DNA of 64,000 bases from Janthinobacterium silvisoli (GTDB taxonomy: Bacteria; Pseudomonadota; Gammaproteobacteria; Burkholderiales; Burkholderiaceae_D): contig NZ_JACHCL010000003.1 in assembly GCF_014200725.1 (NCBI RefSeq), forward strand, positions 248,001 through 312,000. The letters run 5' to 3'. Positions 27,703 to 36,252 of the stretch are shown here, piece by piece. Position 1 is the first letter of the stretch, and each line of letters begins with the position of its first letter. Made by a program: the position numbers and the translations under genes. The notes beneath the pieces are model-generated. The model was not told the DNA's origin. It saw nothing but the letters and a program-made list of their open reading frames with translations, and ran no database searches.

Positions 27703-29784
27703 ATGACCGTTACCAAGCACCTGCACCGACCTACCCCGCTCGCCCTGGCCCTGACGCTCGCCTTTGCTGCTCCCGCCAGCGTATGGGCGCAACAAGCTCC
27801 TGCCCTGCCCGCCGTGACCGTCTCGGCCAGCGCCCTGGCCTTGGGCAGCGATGACATGAGTACGCCAGTGACCGTGCTCGAAGGCGAAGCACTGGTACGT
27901 GCACGCGAAGCAACCTTGGGTGAAACCCTGGCCGGCCAGCCCGGCATTACCTCCAGCCATTTCGGCGCCGGCGCCAGCCGCCCCATCATCCGCGGCATGG
28001 ATGGCCCACGCGTGAAAATCCTGTCGGATGGCGCCGAAGTGCAGGACGCCTCGACCATCAGCCCCGACCATGCGGTGGCGGCGGAACCGATGCTGTCGGA
28101 ACAGATCGAAGTGCTGCGCGGCCCCTCGGCGCTGGCCTATGGCGGTGGCGCCGTCGGTGGCGTGGTCAATGTGATCGACAAGAAAATCCCCACCCGCGTG
28201 CCGGTCAAGGGCTATGAAGGCAGTGCGGAAGTGCGCGCCAATTCGGCTGCGCGCGAAAAAGCGGGCGCGTTTGAAGTCACCGGCGGCTCGGGCAATATCG
28301 CCGTACACGCGGAAGGCGTAAAACGCAACGCCAGCGCCTACAAGGTCGGCAGCGACTGGGAAGGCGGCTCCACCGTGCCCGGCAGCTATAACCGGACAGA
28401 CACAGGCAGCGTCGGTGTATCGTGGGTGGGTGAGCGCGGTTTCCTGGGCCTGGCTTTTACCAGCCAGCACGCCGAATATGGCTTGCCTGGCCACAACCAC
28501 GAATTTGAAAGCTGCCATCCGCACGGCACGCATCTGCATTGCGGCGGCCATGAAAGCCACGAAGGCCACAATCATGGCGATGAAGAGGAGCACGATCACG
28601 ACGAAAGCGGCGACGTGCCCTACGTCAAGCTGAAAAGCCAGCGCTGGGATGTGCGCGGCGAATTGCGCGATCCCGTGCCCGGCTTTGCCAAGCTGCGCCT
28701 GCGCGCTTCGTTCACCGATTACCAGCATGATGAAATCGAAGGCACGGAAGTGGCCACCACCTTCAAGAACAAGGCGCACGATGCGCGGCTGGAAATGGAA
28801 CACCATCCAGTCTTGGGCTGGCGCGGCGTGGTGGGATTGCAAACATCGAAACGCGATTTCTCTGCCCTCGGCGAAGAAGCGTATGTGGCGCCGACCATCA
28901 CAAAAAAACACGCCGCTTTCCTGATCGAGGAATACAAGCTGGACCAATGGCGTTTCGAAGCGGGCCTGCGCCACGAGTGGCAAGACATCGCCGTCGATAG
29001 TCCCACTCTGCAAGACCGCAGCGCCAAGGGCACCTCGGTCTCGCTGGGCGCCGTGTGGAAATTCGCGCCGCAGTATTCGCTGGGTTCCACCCTGTCGCGC
29101 ACGCACCGCCTGCCCAGCGCCGAAGAACTGTATGCGCACGGCGTGCACATGGCCACGGCAACCTATGAACTGGGCAACCAGGACTTGAACAAGGAAACGT
29201 CGAACAATATCGACTTGACTTTGCGCAAATACGCGGGCGCCACCACCTTCTCGGCCAGCGCTTACCGCAACAAGATCGACAACTACATCTTTGGCTCGAC
29301 CCTGGATAGCCATGAAGGTTTCCAGCTGATCCAGTACACCCAGCGCGACGCCACGTTTACCGGCTTCGAAGGGCAAATCCGCCAGCAGATCAACCCGATG
29401 TTCGGCGCCAGCCTGTTCGGCGACACCGTAAGGGCCAGACTGGCCGATGGTGGCGGCGCGGGTAACAATAATCTGCCGCGCATTCCGGCGCAGCGTTTTG
29501 GCGTGCGGTTCGATGCCAACTGGCAGGCATGGAGCGGCTTGGCCGAGTTCTACAGGGTCAACAAGCAAGACAAGGTGGCGGCCTTCGAGACGGAAACGCC
29601 GGGCTACAATATGCTGAACCTGAGCGCCAACTACGATACCCGCATCGGCACCACGCCTGCCCAGTTCTACATCAAGGCCAACAACCTGACGAATCAGCTG
29701 GCGTTCAGCAACACCTCGTTTATCAAGAACGCGGCGCCGTTGACTGGGCGTAACTTGACGGTGGGGTTGCGAGTGACGTTTTAA
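27703..29784 (+). CDS. znuD: TonB-dependent zinc receptor, ZnuD-like
   Basis: A 693-residue outer-membrane receptor. AAGGAA precedes the ATG and residues 1 to ~29 form a signal peptide ending SVWAQQ. The plug has TVSASALALGSDDMSTPVTVLEGE, PGITSSHFGAGASRPIIRGMDGPRVKIL and the Ser-Ala-Tyr-Gly region expected of plug domains. An extracellular loop at about residues 264-306 is very rich in His, Glu and Asp (such as HLHCGGHESHEGHNHGDEEE), as in neisserial ZnuD, where such a loop gathers zinc. The barrel ends LTVGLRVTF. The Zur-like gene and operator upstream fit induction in zinc scarcity. Its 3' end overlaps the convergent ugpQ by 62 bp. Confidence 0.88.
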   Translation: MTVTKHLHRPTPLALALTLAFAAPASVWAQQAPALPAVTVSASALALGSDDMSTPVTVLEGEALVRAREATLGETLAGQPGITSSHFGAGASRPIIRGMDGPRVKILSDGAEVQDASTISPDHAVAAEPMLSEQIEVLRGPSALAYGGGAVGGVVNVIDKKIPTRVPVKGYEGSAEVRANSAAREKAGAFEVTGGSGNIAVHAEGVKRNASAYKVGSDWEGGSTVPGSYNRTDTGSVGVSWVGERGFLGLAFTSQHAEYGLPGHNHEFESCHPHGTHLHCGGHESHEGHNHGDEEEHDHDESGDVPYVKLKSQRWDVRGELRDPVPGFAKLRLRASFTDYQHDEIEGTEVATTFKNKAHDARLEMEHHPVLGWRGVVGLQTSKRDFSALGEEAYVAPTITKKHAAFLIEEYKLDQWRFEAGLRHEWQDIAVDSPTLQDRSAKGTSVSLGAVWKFAPQYSLGSTLSRTHRLPSAEELYAHGVHMATATYELGNQDLNKETSNNIDLTLRKYAGATTFSASAYRNKIDNYIFGSTLDSHEGFQLIQYTQRDATFTGFEGQIRQQINPMFGASLFGDTVRARLADGGGAGNNNLPRIPAQRFGVRFDANWQAWSGLAEFYRVNKQDKVAAFETETPGYNMLNLSANYDTRIGTTPAQFYIKANNLTNQLAFSNTSFIKNAAPLTGRNLTVGLRVTF

Positions 29785-30511
29785 TCAGATCAATACGATC
29801 CGTACAAAAGCCGTCCACGCCCCAGGCCAGCAATTCGCTGGCCCGTTCGGGCGTGTTGACGGTGTAGCAGAACAAGCCCAATCCTTCGGCCTTGACCGCC
29901 TGTGCCAAGGCCGGCGTCAGTAGCTTGTGGTTGCAATGCAGGGCGACCACGCCCAGTTCCCTCGCCTGTTGCACCCAATCATCAGGAATCTCTTCCACCA
30001 GCCAGCCACGCGCCAGTTCGGGCGCGGCCTGGCGGGCCGCCTGTAAAGCTTCGATGCTGAACGACGATAGCAAGGGCAAGAGTGCTCCGGCAGCAATCTC
30101 GGCCGCAAAATAGTCACGCGTGGCGCCCGCCACCATGGCTCCCGTCTGTACCTCAAAACCGGGCGCTGGCTTGATCTCGATATTCATCCAGATGCGCTGC
30201 GCCTTGCAGTAGGCCACCACAGCCTCGAAGGTCGGCACGCCTTCGCCGACAAACTGGGGGCCGAACCAGGCGCCCGCTTCCATCTTGCCCAGTTGCGCCG
30301 CCGTGTAATCGTTGATATGGCCAGTACCGGCCACGGTGCGGCCCAGCTCCGGGTCATGCACCACGACGGGCAGACCATCGCGCGCCAGCATGACGTCGAA
30401 TTCCACGGCGCGGTAGCCATAGGCCAGGCCGCAGCGCAAGGCGGCGAGCGTGTTTTCAGGTGCCAGCGTGCCGCCGCCGCGGTGCGCCAGGGTGCGTGGA
30501 TAAGGCCACAT
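29723..30511 (-). CDS. ugpQ: Glycerophosphodiester phosphodiesterase
   Basis: A 262-residue cytoplasmic enzyme that hydrolyses glycerophosphodiesters to glycerol-3-phosphate and an alcohol. The GDPD signature begins at residue 8: LAHRGGGTLAPENTLAAL, then AVEFDVMLARDGLPVVVHDPELGRT with the catalytic His pair and acidic metal ligands, IEIKP further on, and AWGVDGFCTDRID near the end. The last ~20 codons overlap the end of znuD on the other strand; since the family ends in about this place, the overlap looks real rather than a runaway frame. Confidence 0.9.
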   Translation of the reverse strand: MWPYPRTLAHRGGGTLAPENTLAALRCGLAYGYRAVEFDVMLARDGLPVVVHDPELGRTVAGTGHINDYTAAQLGKMEAGAWFGPQFVGEGVPTFEAVVAYCKAQRIWMNIEIKPAPGFEVQTGAMVAGATRDYFAAEIAAGALLPLLSSFSIEALQAARQAAPELARGWLVEEIPDDWVQQARELGVVALHCNHKLLTPALAQAVKAEGLGLFCYTVNTPERASELLAWGVDGFCTDRIDLIKTSLATPPSSYAQSTAPRS

Positions 30512-30703
30512 GGGATTCCACCAGTCAGGTATGTGTCGAAAACCAGACTATCGCGCCGGCGCAGATAAAAGTAAAGTCCAGCTCGCAGCCATCCCGCCAT
30601 GCCACCACGATTCGCGCCGCGCACAGCCGGTTTCGTCGCAACAGGCTTGACCGCGTGAGCAGGACGGCCGAGGATAGCCATATCGTCAATTAAAGGTTGC
30701 ACC

Positions 30704-31810
30704 ATGCATTCCGCTCTGCCTGCTACCCACAAGAAAAAAACGCGCTGGTATCAAATGCTGTACGGCGTCCGCTATGCGCTGGTCATCAGCATTATCTTTA
30801 CCATCGTGATCACTTACGGTCTTGATCCGGGCAGTGACATCAAACTCAACTTTATCGCCTCGATGTGCATCGGCAGCATCATCTATCTGCTGTTTAACGG
30901 ACTGCGACTGACCTTGTTGAACGAGCAGCGCAAGCACAAACTCTGGTATATGATCGGCCTGATGCTGGTAGTCGCACCGCTGGGGCAAGTGGCCGGATTG
31001 AAACTGTTCAGCTGGCTGACTGGCGTATCTGTCGATAGCATCGCCAGCCTGTTACCCACCAGAATCATCAGCACCCTGACCTTTACCCTGATCGGTGGCG
31101 GTGGCGCCGTGCTGTTCTTTGCCAACCGCGAAAAAATCGCCCGCCTGGAAGCGGCGGCGGCCGAGGAAAAAGCGCGAGCCGAATCGGTGGCGCGACAAGC
31201 CATGCAGACCCAGCTGCAACTGCTGCAGGCGCAGATCGAACCACATATGCTGTTCAATACCCTGGCCAACCTGCAGGGCTTGATCAGCTTTGACACGGAC
31301 AAGGCGCAATTGCTGCTCGAGCAGCTGATTCAATACTTGCGCGCCACCCTCAGTTCCTCGCGCGCCGACACCACCACCCTGGGCCAGGAGTTTGCGCTGA
31401 TGGATGCTTACCTGGGCCTGATGGCGATACGCATGGGTGCGCGCCTGGCTTATACCTTGCAATTGCCCGACTCCCTGCGCGAGACAAAAGTACCGCCGAT
31501 GCTGCTGCAGCCGCTGGTGGAAAACGCTATCCAGCACGGGCTGGAACCGAAGATCGAAGGCGGCCACATCACAGTCGAGGCCAGCACCGATGGGGCGCGG
31601 CTGATCCTGACGGTGCGCGACGATGGCCTGGGGTTAGACCATCCGGGCCAGACCAAGGGCACGCAACTCGGCGTATCGAATATCCGCGAACGGCTGCAAG
31701 TCATGCATGGCGACGCGGCCAGCCTATCACTGAATGCCCAGCCACAAGGCGGCGTCATCGCCAGCCTGATTCTTCCCCTGCAATCGACTACAATGAGCAT
31801 CCCATCATGA
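30704..31810 (+). CDS. LytS-type sensor histidine kinase
   Basis: A 368-residue inner-membrane kinase. Four hydrophobic segments lie in residues ~25-145, followed by a coiled coil (REKIARLEAAAAEEKARAESVARQA) and the His_kinase domain with QIEPHMLFNTLANLQ, whose His near residue 180 is the phosphorylation site. The ATPase part shows LLQPLVENAIQHG and DDGLGL. No periplasmic sensor domain is visible, so the signal is likely sensed in the membrane. It overlaps the response regulator by 4 bp (ATGA), a sign of translational coupling. Confidence 0.9.
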   Translation: MHSALPATHKKKTRWYQMLYGVRYALVISIIFTIVITYGLDPGSDIKLNFIASMCIGSIIYLLFNGLRLTLLNEQRKHKLWYMIGLMLVVAPLGQVAGLKLFSWLTGVSVDSIASLLPTRIISTLTFTLIGGGGAVLFFANREKIARLEAAAAEEKARAESVARQAMQTQLQLLQAQIEPHMLFNTLANLQGLISFDTDKAQLLLEQLIQYLRATLSSSRADTTTLGQEFALMDAYLGLMAIRMGARLAYTLQLPDSLRETKVPPMLLQPLVENAIQHGLEPKIEGGHITVEASTDGARLILTVRDDGLGLDHPGQTKGTQLGVSNIRERLQVMHGDAASLSLNAQPQGGVIASLILPLQSTTMSIPS

Positions 31811-32622
31811 GCGAACATACTACCCGCCCCATCCGCGCCCTGATCGCCGAAGACGAACCGATACTGGCCGCCGCCCTCACCCACGCCTTGCGGCGGCTGT
31901 GGCCAGAGCTGGAAATCGTCGCCACCTGCGCGAATGGCGTGGAAGCGCTGCAGCAAGGCTTGGCCCTGTTACCGGACATACTCTTTCTCGACATCAAAAT
32001 GCCGGGCAAGACGGGGCTGGAAGCGGCCGAGGAAATGGCCGAGCAATGGCCGGAAACGCGTCCGTTCCCGCACATCGTATTCGTCACCGCCTATGACGAA
32101 TATGCCTTGAGCGCCTTTGAGCACGCCGCCGCCGACTACGTCTTGAAACCTGTCAACGATGCACGCTTGGGCAAGACGGTGGAACGCTTGCGCCAGCGCC
32201 TGAACGCAGGCACAGTCAACACGCAGGCCGCCCCGCCAGCAGACGATAACCTGGCCCGCTTGCTGACGCAGTTACAAGCGATGACGCCGCCTGCGCCGCG
32301 TTTGCAGATGATACGGGCGGCAGTCGGCAACAGCGTGCGCATGATCCCCGTCGCCGACGTGGTGTATTTCGAAGCGCTGGACAAATACATCAACGTGGTG
32401 TGCCACGATGGCGAGGCGCTGATACGCACCAGCCTGAAAGAACTCTTGCCGCAACTGGACCCGCAGCAATTCTGGCAAATCCACCGCGGCACCATCGTCA
32501 ACGCCAGCGCCATCGCCACTGCCGTGCGCGATGACATGGGCAAGCTATCGCTGACCCTGCGCCAGCATCCGGCGCAATTGCGGGTCAGTCCCCTGTATGC
32601 CCACCTGTTCCGGCAGATGTGA
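31807..32622 (+). CDS. LytTR-family response regulator
   Basis: A 271-residue regulator. The receiver domain has acidic residues EDE at 15-17, the phospho-acceptor Asp62 in LFLDIKMPG, Thr/Ala at VTAYDEYALSAF and Lys in VLKPVND. A proline-rich linker leads to a LytTR DNA-binding domain (VYFEALDKYINVV...IRTSLKELLPQL...FWQIHRGTIVNASAI). It pairs with the kinase it overlaps. The target genes are not evident. It converges with the next minus-strand gene at 2 bp. Confidence 0.92.
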   Translation: MSEHTTRPIRALIAEDEPILAAALTHALRRLWPELEIVATCANGVEALQQGLALLPDILFLDIKMPGKTGLEAAEEMAEQWPETRPFPHIVFVTAYDEYALSAFEHAAADYVLKPVNDARLGKTVERLRQRLNAGTVNTQAAPPADDNLARLLTQLQAMTPPAPRLQMIRAAVGNSVRMIPVADVVYFEALDKYINVVCHDGEALIRTSLKELLPQLDPQQFWQIHRGTIVNASAIATAVRDDMGKLSLTLRQHPAQLRVSPLYAHLFRQM

Positions 32623-32624
32623 AA

Positions 32625-32951
32625 TCAGTGCAGCTGATGCTTCAAATCCGATAGTTCATCATGCACCTTCAGCACCGCCTGCTTCATTTCGGGCGTCAGC
32701 TGGGTGGCCGCGCCACAGGCCCGCTTGGCGCGGTCGCCCAGCGATTCCAGTTGATCGACCGCCTGGCGGATGCGCGCATCATCATGCGTATCGATGGCCC
32801 GGCGCACCGCACTCTTTTGCTGCTCCAGCTGGTCCATGCAATCCTTCAAGTCCATCGGCATGGCTTGCGCGCTGCCGCACATTTTTGCCGCCTGGCCTAT
32901 CGCTTGTTCGATGGCGCCAAAGCGCCGTGCCACTTCGCTCACTTGCATCAT
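32625..32951 (-). CDS. Small helical protein of unknown function
   Basis: A 108-residue soluble protein I do not recognise. The start at 32951 is set by AGGAGG six bases upstream; a second ATG follows directly. The sequence is almost wholly helical and charged, with two cysteines (MCGS, KDCMDQ) in the first half and one in RACGAATQLTPEMK, and it ends in KVHDELSDLKHQLH. It may form a helical bundle or oligomer. It lies downstream of an MFS gene on the same strand but 134 bp away. Confidence 0.6.
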   Translation of the reverse strand: MMQVSEVARRFGAIEQAIGQAAKMCGSAQAMPMDLKDCMDQLEQQKSAVRRAIDTHDDARIRQAVDQLESLGDRAKRACGAATQLTPEMKQAVLKVHDELSDLKHQLH

Positions 32952-33085
32952 GAGAAGCCTCCTTGTGCTATGGGTTGTCTGTTGTTGGACAGGCAAGCCC
33001 ACTGGAGGTTCCCCGGCGCGCTTGCGGTAGTACCACCCGATCGGTACAGACACGGCAAAGGGCATGAGAATCTACAAGATCGGCG

Positions 33086-34327
33086 TTATGCCACCGCCGC
33101 GCTTGCCCCCAAGGGCTGCAAATGGCGCAGCCGCAAGGCGATCAGCAGGCCGCCGCCCAAACACAGTCCCAGCATGATGATCACGCCGGTCCAGCCATCG
33201 AAGCCCCACATCATGCCGGAGGCCGAACCGATCAGGCTGGAACCGAGGTAATAGAACAGCAGGTAAAAGGACGAGGCCAGCGCTTGCGGAGCGCGGGCGC
33301 GGCGGCTGACCCAACTGCTGGCAATCGAGTGTGTAGCAAAAAAGCCGAAGGTGGCCAGCGCCATGCCGGCCACAATCATCACCAGCGAATTGAACAGGGT
33401 CAACAAGATGCCGGACAACATCACCGACAGCATGATCCACAGCACGCCGCGCCGGCCCAGCCTATCGACCAGGCGGCCAGCCCAGACGGAGCTGAAAATA
33501 CCGATCAGATATAAAAAGGCCAGCAAACCTATCGTGCTTTGACGCAAGCCAAACGGCGCGGCCAGCAAACGGTAGCCGATGTAGTTATACAGGCTGACAA
33601 AACAGCCCATCAGCAAGAACGCCAGGATAAATAACCAGGGCAAGCCCTGGTCTGAAAAGTGCTGGCGCACCGCATGCGGCAAGGCATTCCAGCCTTTGGT
33701 ACTGGCTGTAAAGTTTTTCGAGGCGGGCAAGCTGCGCCAGAATTCAATACCGGCCAGCAAGCCGGCCACGCCCAGGGTAGCCAGCGCCCAGCGCCACGAC
33801 AGGAAATCGCTGAGCACGGCAGCGATCAAGCGGCCGGACATGCCGCCAAACGCGCTGCCGGCTATATACAAGCCCATCGACAGTCCCAGCGATGGCGGAT
33901 CGATTTCCTCGCCCAGATAGGCCATGGCCACGGCCGGCATGCCGCCCAGCGCAATACCCAGTACGGCGCGGATGGCCAGCAACTGTGTAAAGTCCTGGGC
34001 AAACGCGGACAGCACCGTCAGCACGGCGGCGCTGATCATGGAAAACACCATCAGCGATTTGCGGCCGATACGGTCCGACACGGCGCTGAACAGCACCAGC
34101 GAGATGGCCAGCAAGCCGCTCGATACCGATAATGACCAGCTGCTTTGCGCCGGGCTCAGGTGAAACTGGTGCGACAGCAAGGGAAACAGCGGCTGTATGC
34201 AATACAGCAAGCTAAACGTGGAAAAGCCGCCAAAGAACAGGGCGCGGTTGGTGCGCGTGAATTCAGGCGTACCCTTGGCGATGGCAGGGGCAGAAGGTGC
34301 AGCAAGGGCGAGCGATAAATCAGACAT
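33086..34327 (-). CDS. MFS transporter, YnfM/arabinose-efflux-like
   Basis: A 413-residue inner-membrane transporter with 12 predicted hydrophobic segments. The loop 2-3 motif appears as SDRIGRKSLMVFSM, and the sequence GGMPAVAMAYLGEEI is typical of the YnfM-like drug/sugar efflux branch. Residues 1-25 are a soluble Ala/Pro-rich head. It is divergent from a LysR-type regulator, the classical arrangement for a regulator that controls its neighbour exporter. The substrate is unknown. Confidence 0.85.
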   Translation of the reverse strand: MSDLSLALAAPSAPAIAKGTPEFTRTNRALFFGGFSTFSLLYCIQPLFPLLSHQFHLSPAQSSWSLSVSSGLLAISLVLFSAVSDRIGRKSLMVFSMISAAVLTVLSAFAQDFTQLLAIRAVLGIALGGMPAVAMAYLGEEIDPPSLGLSMGLYIAGSAFGGMSGRLIAAVLSDFLSWRWALATLGVAGLLAGIEFWRSLPASKNFTASTKGWNALPHAVRQHFSDQGLPWLFILAFLLMGCFVSLYNYIGYRLLAAPFGLRQSTIGLLAFLYLIGIFSSVWAGRLVDRLGRRGVLWIMLSVMLSGILLTLFNSLVMIVAGMALATFGFFATHSIASSWVSRRARAPQALASSFYLLFYYLGSSLIGSASGMMWGFDGWTGVIIMLGLCLGGGLLIALRLRHLQPLGASAAVA

Positions 34328-34362
34328 GGCCGTGTTCGGTAAAAGCGATTTTTCATCATAAG

Positions 34363-34385
34363 ATTGTCAACTCATATCGTCCAAT
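34363..34385. promoter_or_regulatory. Candidate LysR-type site in divergent promoter
   Basis: ATTG and CAAT arms at 34363-34366 and 34382-34385 frame an AT-rich 15-bp core in the 101-bp gap between the MFS and lysR genes, a form and place suited to a LysR regulator. The arms are short and the match is weak. Confidence 0.25.
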
Positions 34386-34428
34386 ATATATTTAAGGCCC
34401 AACTCATACTTAAAAAAGATTACTGGAT

Positions 34429-35370
34429 ATGGAATTGCGCCACCTGCGTTACTTCGTCGCCGTCGCCGAAGAGTTGCATTTCACGCGTGCGGCCGAGCGC
34501 CTGCATATCGGCCAGCCGCCGCTGAGCCAGCAAATCCAGGCGCTGGAAGCGGAACTGGGTGCGCAATTGCTGGAGCGAAATAAACGTTCGGTACGGCTGA
34601 CGGAAGCGGGCCGTTTATTTCTGGACGATGCGCGCCGCATCCTGGCGCTGTCGGAACAGGCCGCCATCACGGCGCAGCGCGCCCAGCGCGGGGAAGCGGG
34701 AGAGTTACGCATCGGCTTTACCTTTTCGACGCCGTTCACGCCGTATTTTGCGACCGTCATCAACCGCTACCGCCAGCAGTTTCCGCATGTCAGCCTGACC
34801 CTGCACGAGATCGCCACCCTGCATCAGCTTGAAGCGATCGCCGCCCGCACCCTGGACCTGGGTTTCGTGCGCACACCCGAAACGACATTTCCTGACGCCA
34901 TACAACTGACGGAACTACGGCAAGATCCTCTGCTGCTGGTGCTGCCCGTGCACCACCCGCTGGCAGCCCAAAAAGAGGTGGCGGTGGCCGACCTGGCCGG
35001 CGAAGCGTTCGTCATGTATCCGAAAAATGCGGGAACGGGGATTTATATACGGATTTTTCGCCTGTGCCGGGCGGCCGGTTTTATTCCGCGCATTACCCAG
35101 GAGGCGGGCGAAGCGTCGACCATCATCGGTCTGGTGGCGGCCGGTTGCGGCATTTCCGTGCTGCCCGCCTCGTTCGACCGCATCCGCATGGACGGCGTGT
35201 GCTACCGCCCGATTGCCGACCCGCAGGCGACCACCAGCCTGTTCCTGGCTTTACGGGAAGACGAGACGTCGCCGCTGGTGACGGCATTCGTGAAGCTGGC
35301 TGAAGCAGCGGCGCAAGAAGAAAAAAGGCCGGCAAAGCCGGCCCTGGTGGACAACAACAATTACGAGTAA
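34429..35370 (+). CDS. LysR-family transcriptional regulator
   Basis: A 313-residue regulator. The N-terminal helix-turn-helix reads MELRHLRYFVAVAEELHFTRAAERLHIGQPPLSQQIQALE, closest in pattern to the CatR/BenM-like branch, followed by a periplasmic-binding-protein-like effector domain (LRIGFTFSTPFTPYF...). It likely controls the divergent MFS gene. Its last codons contain the terminator of the opposing gene cluster and overlap that cluster's stop by 10 bp. Confidence 0.92.
   Translation: MELRHLRYFVAVAEELHFTRAAERLHIGQPPLSQQIQALEAELGAQLLERNKRSVRLTEAGRLFLDDARRILALSEQAAITAQRAQRGEAGELRIGFTFSTPFTPYFATVINRYRQQFPHVSLTLHEIATLHQLEAIAARTLDLGFVRTPETTFPDAIQLTELRQDPLLLVLPVHHPLAAQKEVAVADLAGEAFVMYPKNAGTGIYIRIFRLCRAAGFIPRITQEAGEASTIIGLVAAGCGISVLPASFDRIRMDGVCYRPIADPQATTSLFLALREDETSPLVTAFVKLAEAAAQEEKRPAKPALVDNNNYE
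35321..35343 (-). terminator. Terminator of the J-domain cluster, inside lysR coding sequence
   Basis: Read on the minus strand, GGCCGGC-TTT-GCCGGCC is followed by six T (35326-35321). It starts 17 bp after the minus-strand stop at 35361 and lies wholly inside the 3' end of lysR. Confidence 0.85.
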
Positions 35371-36233
35371 TCCGCGTCCAGCTCCGACCCGGCATAGTTT
35401 TCCAGGTCTTCGAACAGGCTTTTCATGCTGGCCCGCGTGCGGATTTTCTGCACCACGGTGCAGCTGCGGCGATACGATGCAATCCGGTCTTCCAGCACCG
35501 GATGGTGCTGTGCCGGTACCTTGGCCAGCAAGGCAGCCCAGCCTTCTTCGAAGTCGGGCTTGTTCTTGCGCACCGAACGCACGAAACGCTCGAACTCCTT
35601 TTGCCCCGTGCGCGCAATGATGCGCCCTCCCCCTTCGATGGCGAAGATGATGGCCAGCGCAATCACGCCTTCGGCATTCAGGTCGCTGTCGCTGACGGGA
35701 CCGTTGTCGTGGTGGCGGCGCAGCCAGCTGGCCAGGCGCACCACGGCTTGCACTTCCTTGCGCTGCTGCAACTGCAACGCATACTTTTCATAGCCGGCCC
35801 AGTTCTGGTTCGGGTCGGCCTGGCAAATATCGATGAACAGCTCGCGCAGGCGCCGCGCCATGTAGACGGGATCCTGGTCATACTCGCCCACCAGTGCATC
35901 TTCGGGCAATTGCGACAATTCCTTGATCAGGCGAAAGCCCACCTGGAAAGCATGCTCGGCGCCATGTTCGACCAAAAAGTCCAGCGCGGCCTGGTCGCCT
36001 TCGTGATGCAAGGCATGTTCCAGGCCCAGCGAAACGCCGCCCACCGTCAGGTACAAGGCCTTCTGGATGCCGTCGGCCGTGCGTTCATTGGTGAACTTCT
36101 CGGCCACCATGGCCGTGATGCCCGTCAACTCGTCGGCCAGGTTCAGCGCCGCATCGGCACGCGGATCGGTCGGCAAGAGCTTGATGGCGCGTATCAGGCG
36201 CGGAAGATTCTCTACAACAATTGCTGGCAGCAT
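35361..36233 (-). CDS. Unrecognised 290-residue protein, last gene of J-domain cluster
   Basis: I do not recognise this soluble protein. The ATG at 36233 gives MLPAIVVENLPRLIRAIKLLPTDPRA; codons before it look non-coding and overlap the previous gene. It is predicted mostly helical, with HHEGDQAALDFLVEHGAEHAF near residues 95-115, a Gly-rich segment FAIEGGGRIIARTG near 200-215 and an acidic end (LFEDLENYAGSELDADYS). It starts 19 bp after the previous stop. No enzyme motif is evident. A helical-repeat scaffold or a client of the J-domain protein is possible, without direct support. Confidence 0.65.
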   Translation of the reverse strand: MLPAIVVENLPRLIRAIKLLPTDPRADAALNLADELTGITAMVAEKFTNERTADGIQKALYLTVGGVSLGLEHALHHEGDQAALDFLVEHGAEHAFQVGFRLIKELSQLPEDALVGEYDQDPVYMARRLRELFIDICQADPNQNWAGYEKYALQLQQRKEVQAVVRLASWLRRHHDNGPVSDSDLNAEGVIALAIIFAIEGGGRIIARTGQKEFERFVRSVRKNKPDFEEGWAALLAKVPAQHHPVLEDRIASYRRSCTVVQKIRTRASMKSLFEDLENYAGSELDADYS

Positions 36234-36252
36234 TAGTGTTTCCCTGCTTTCA

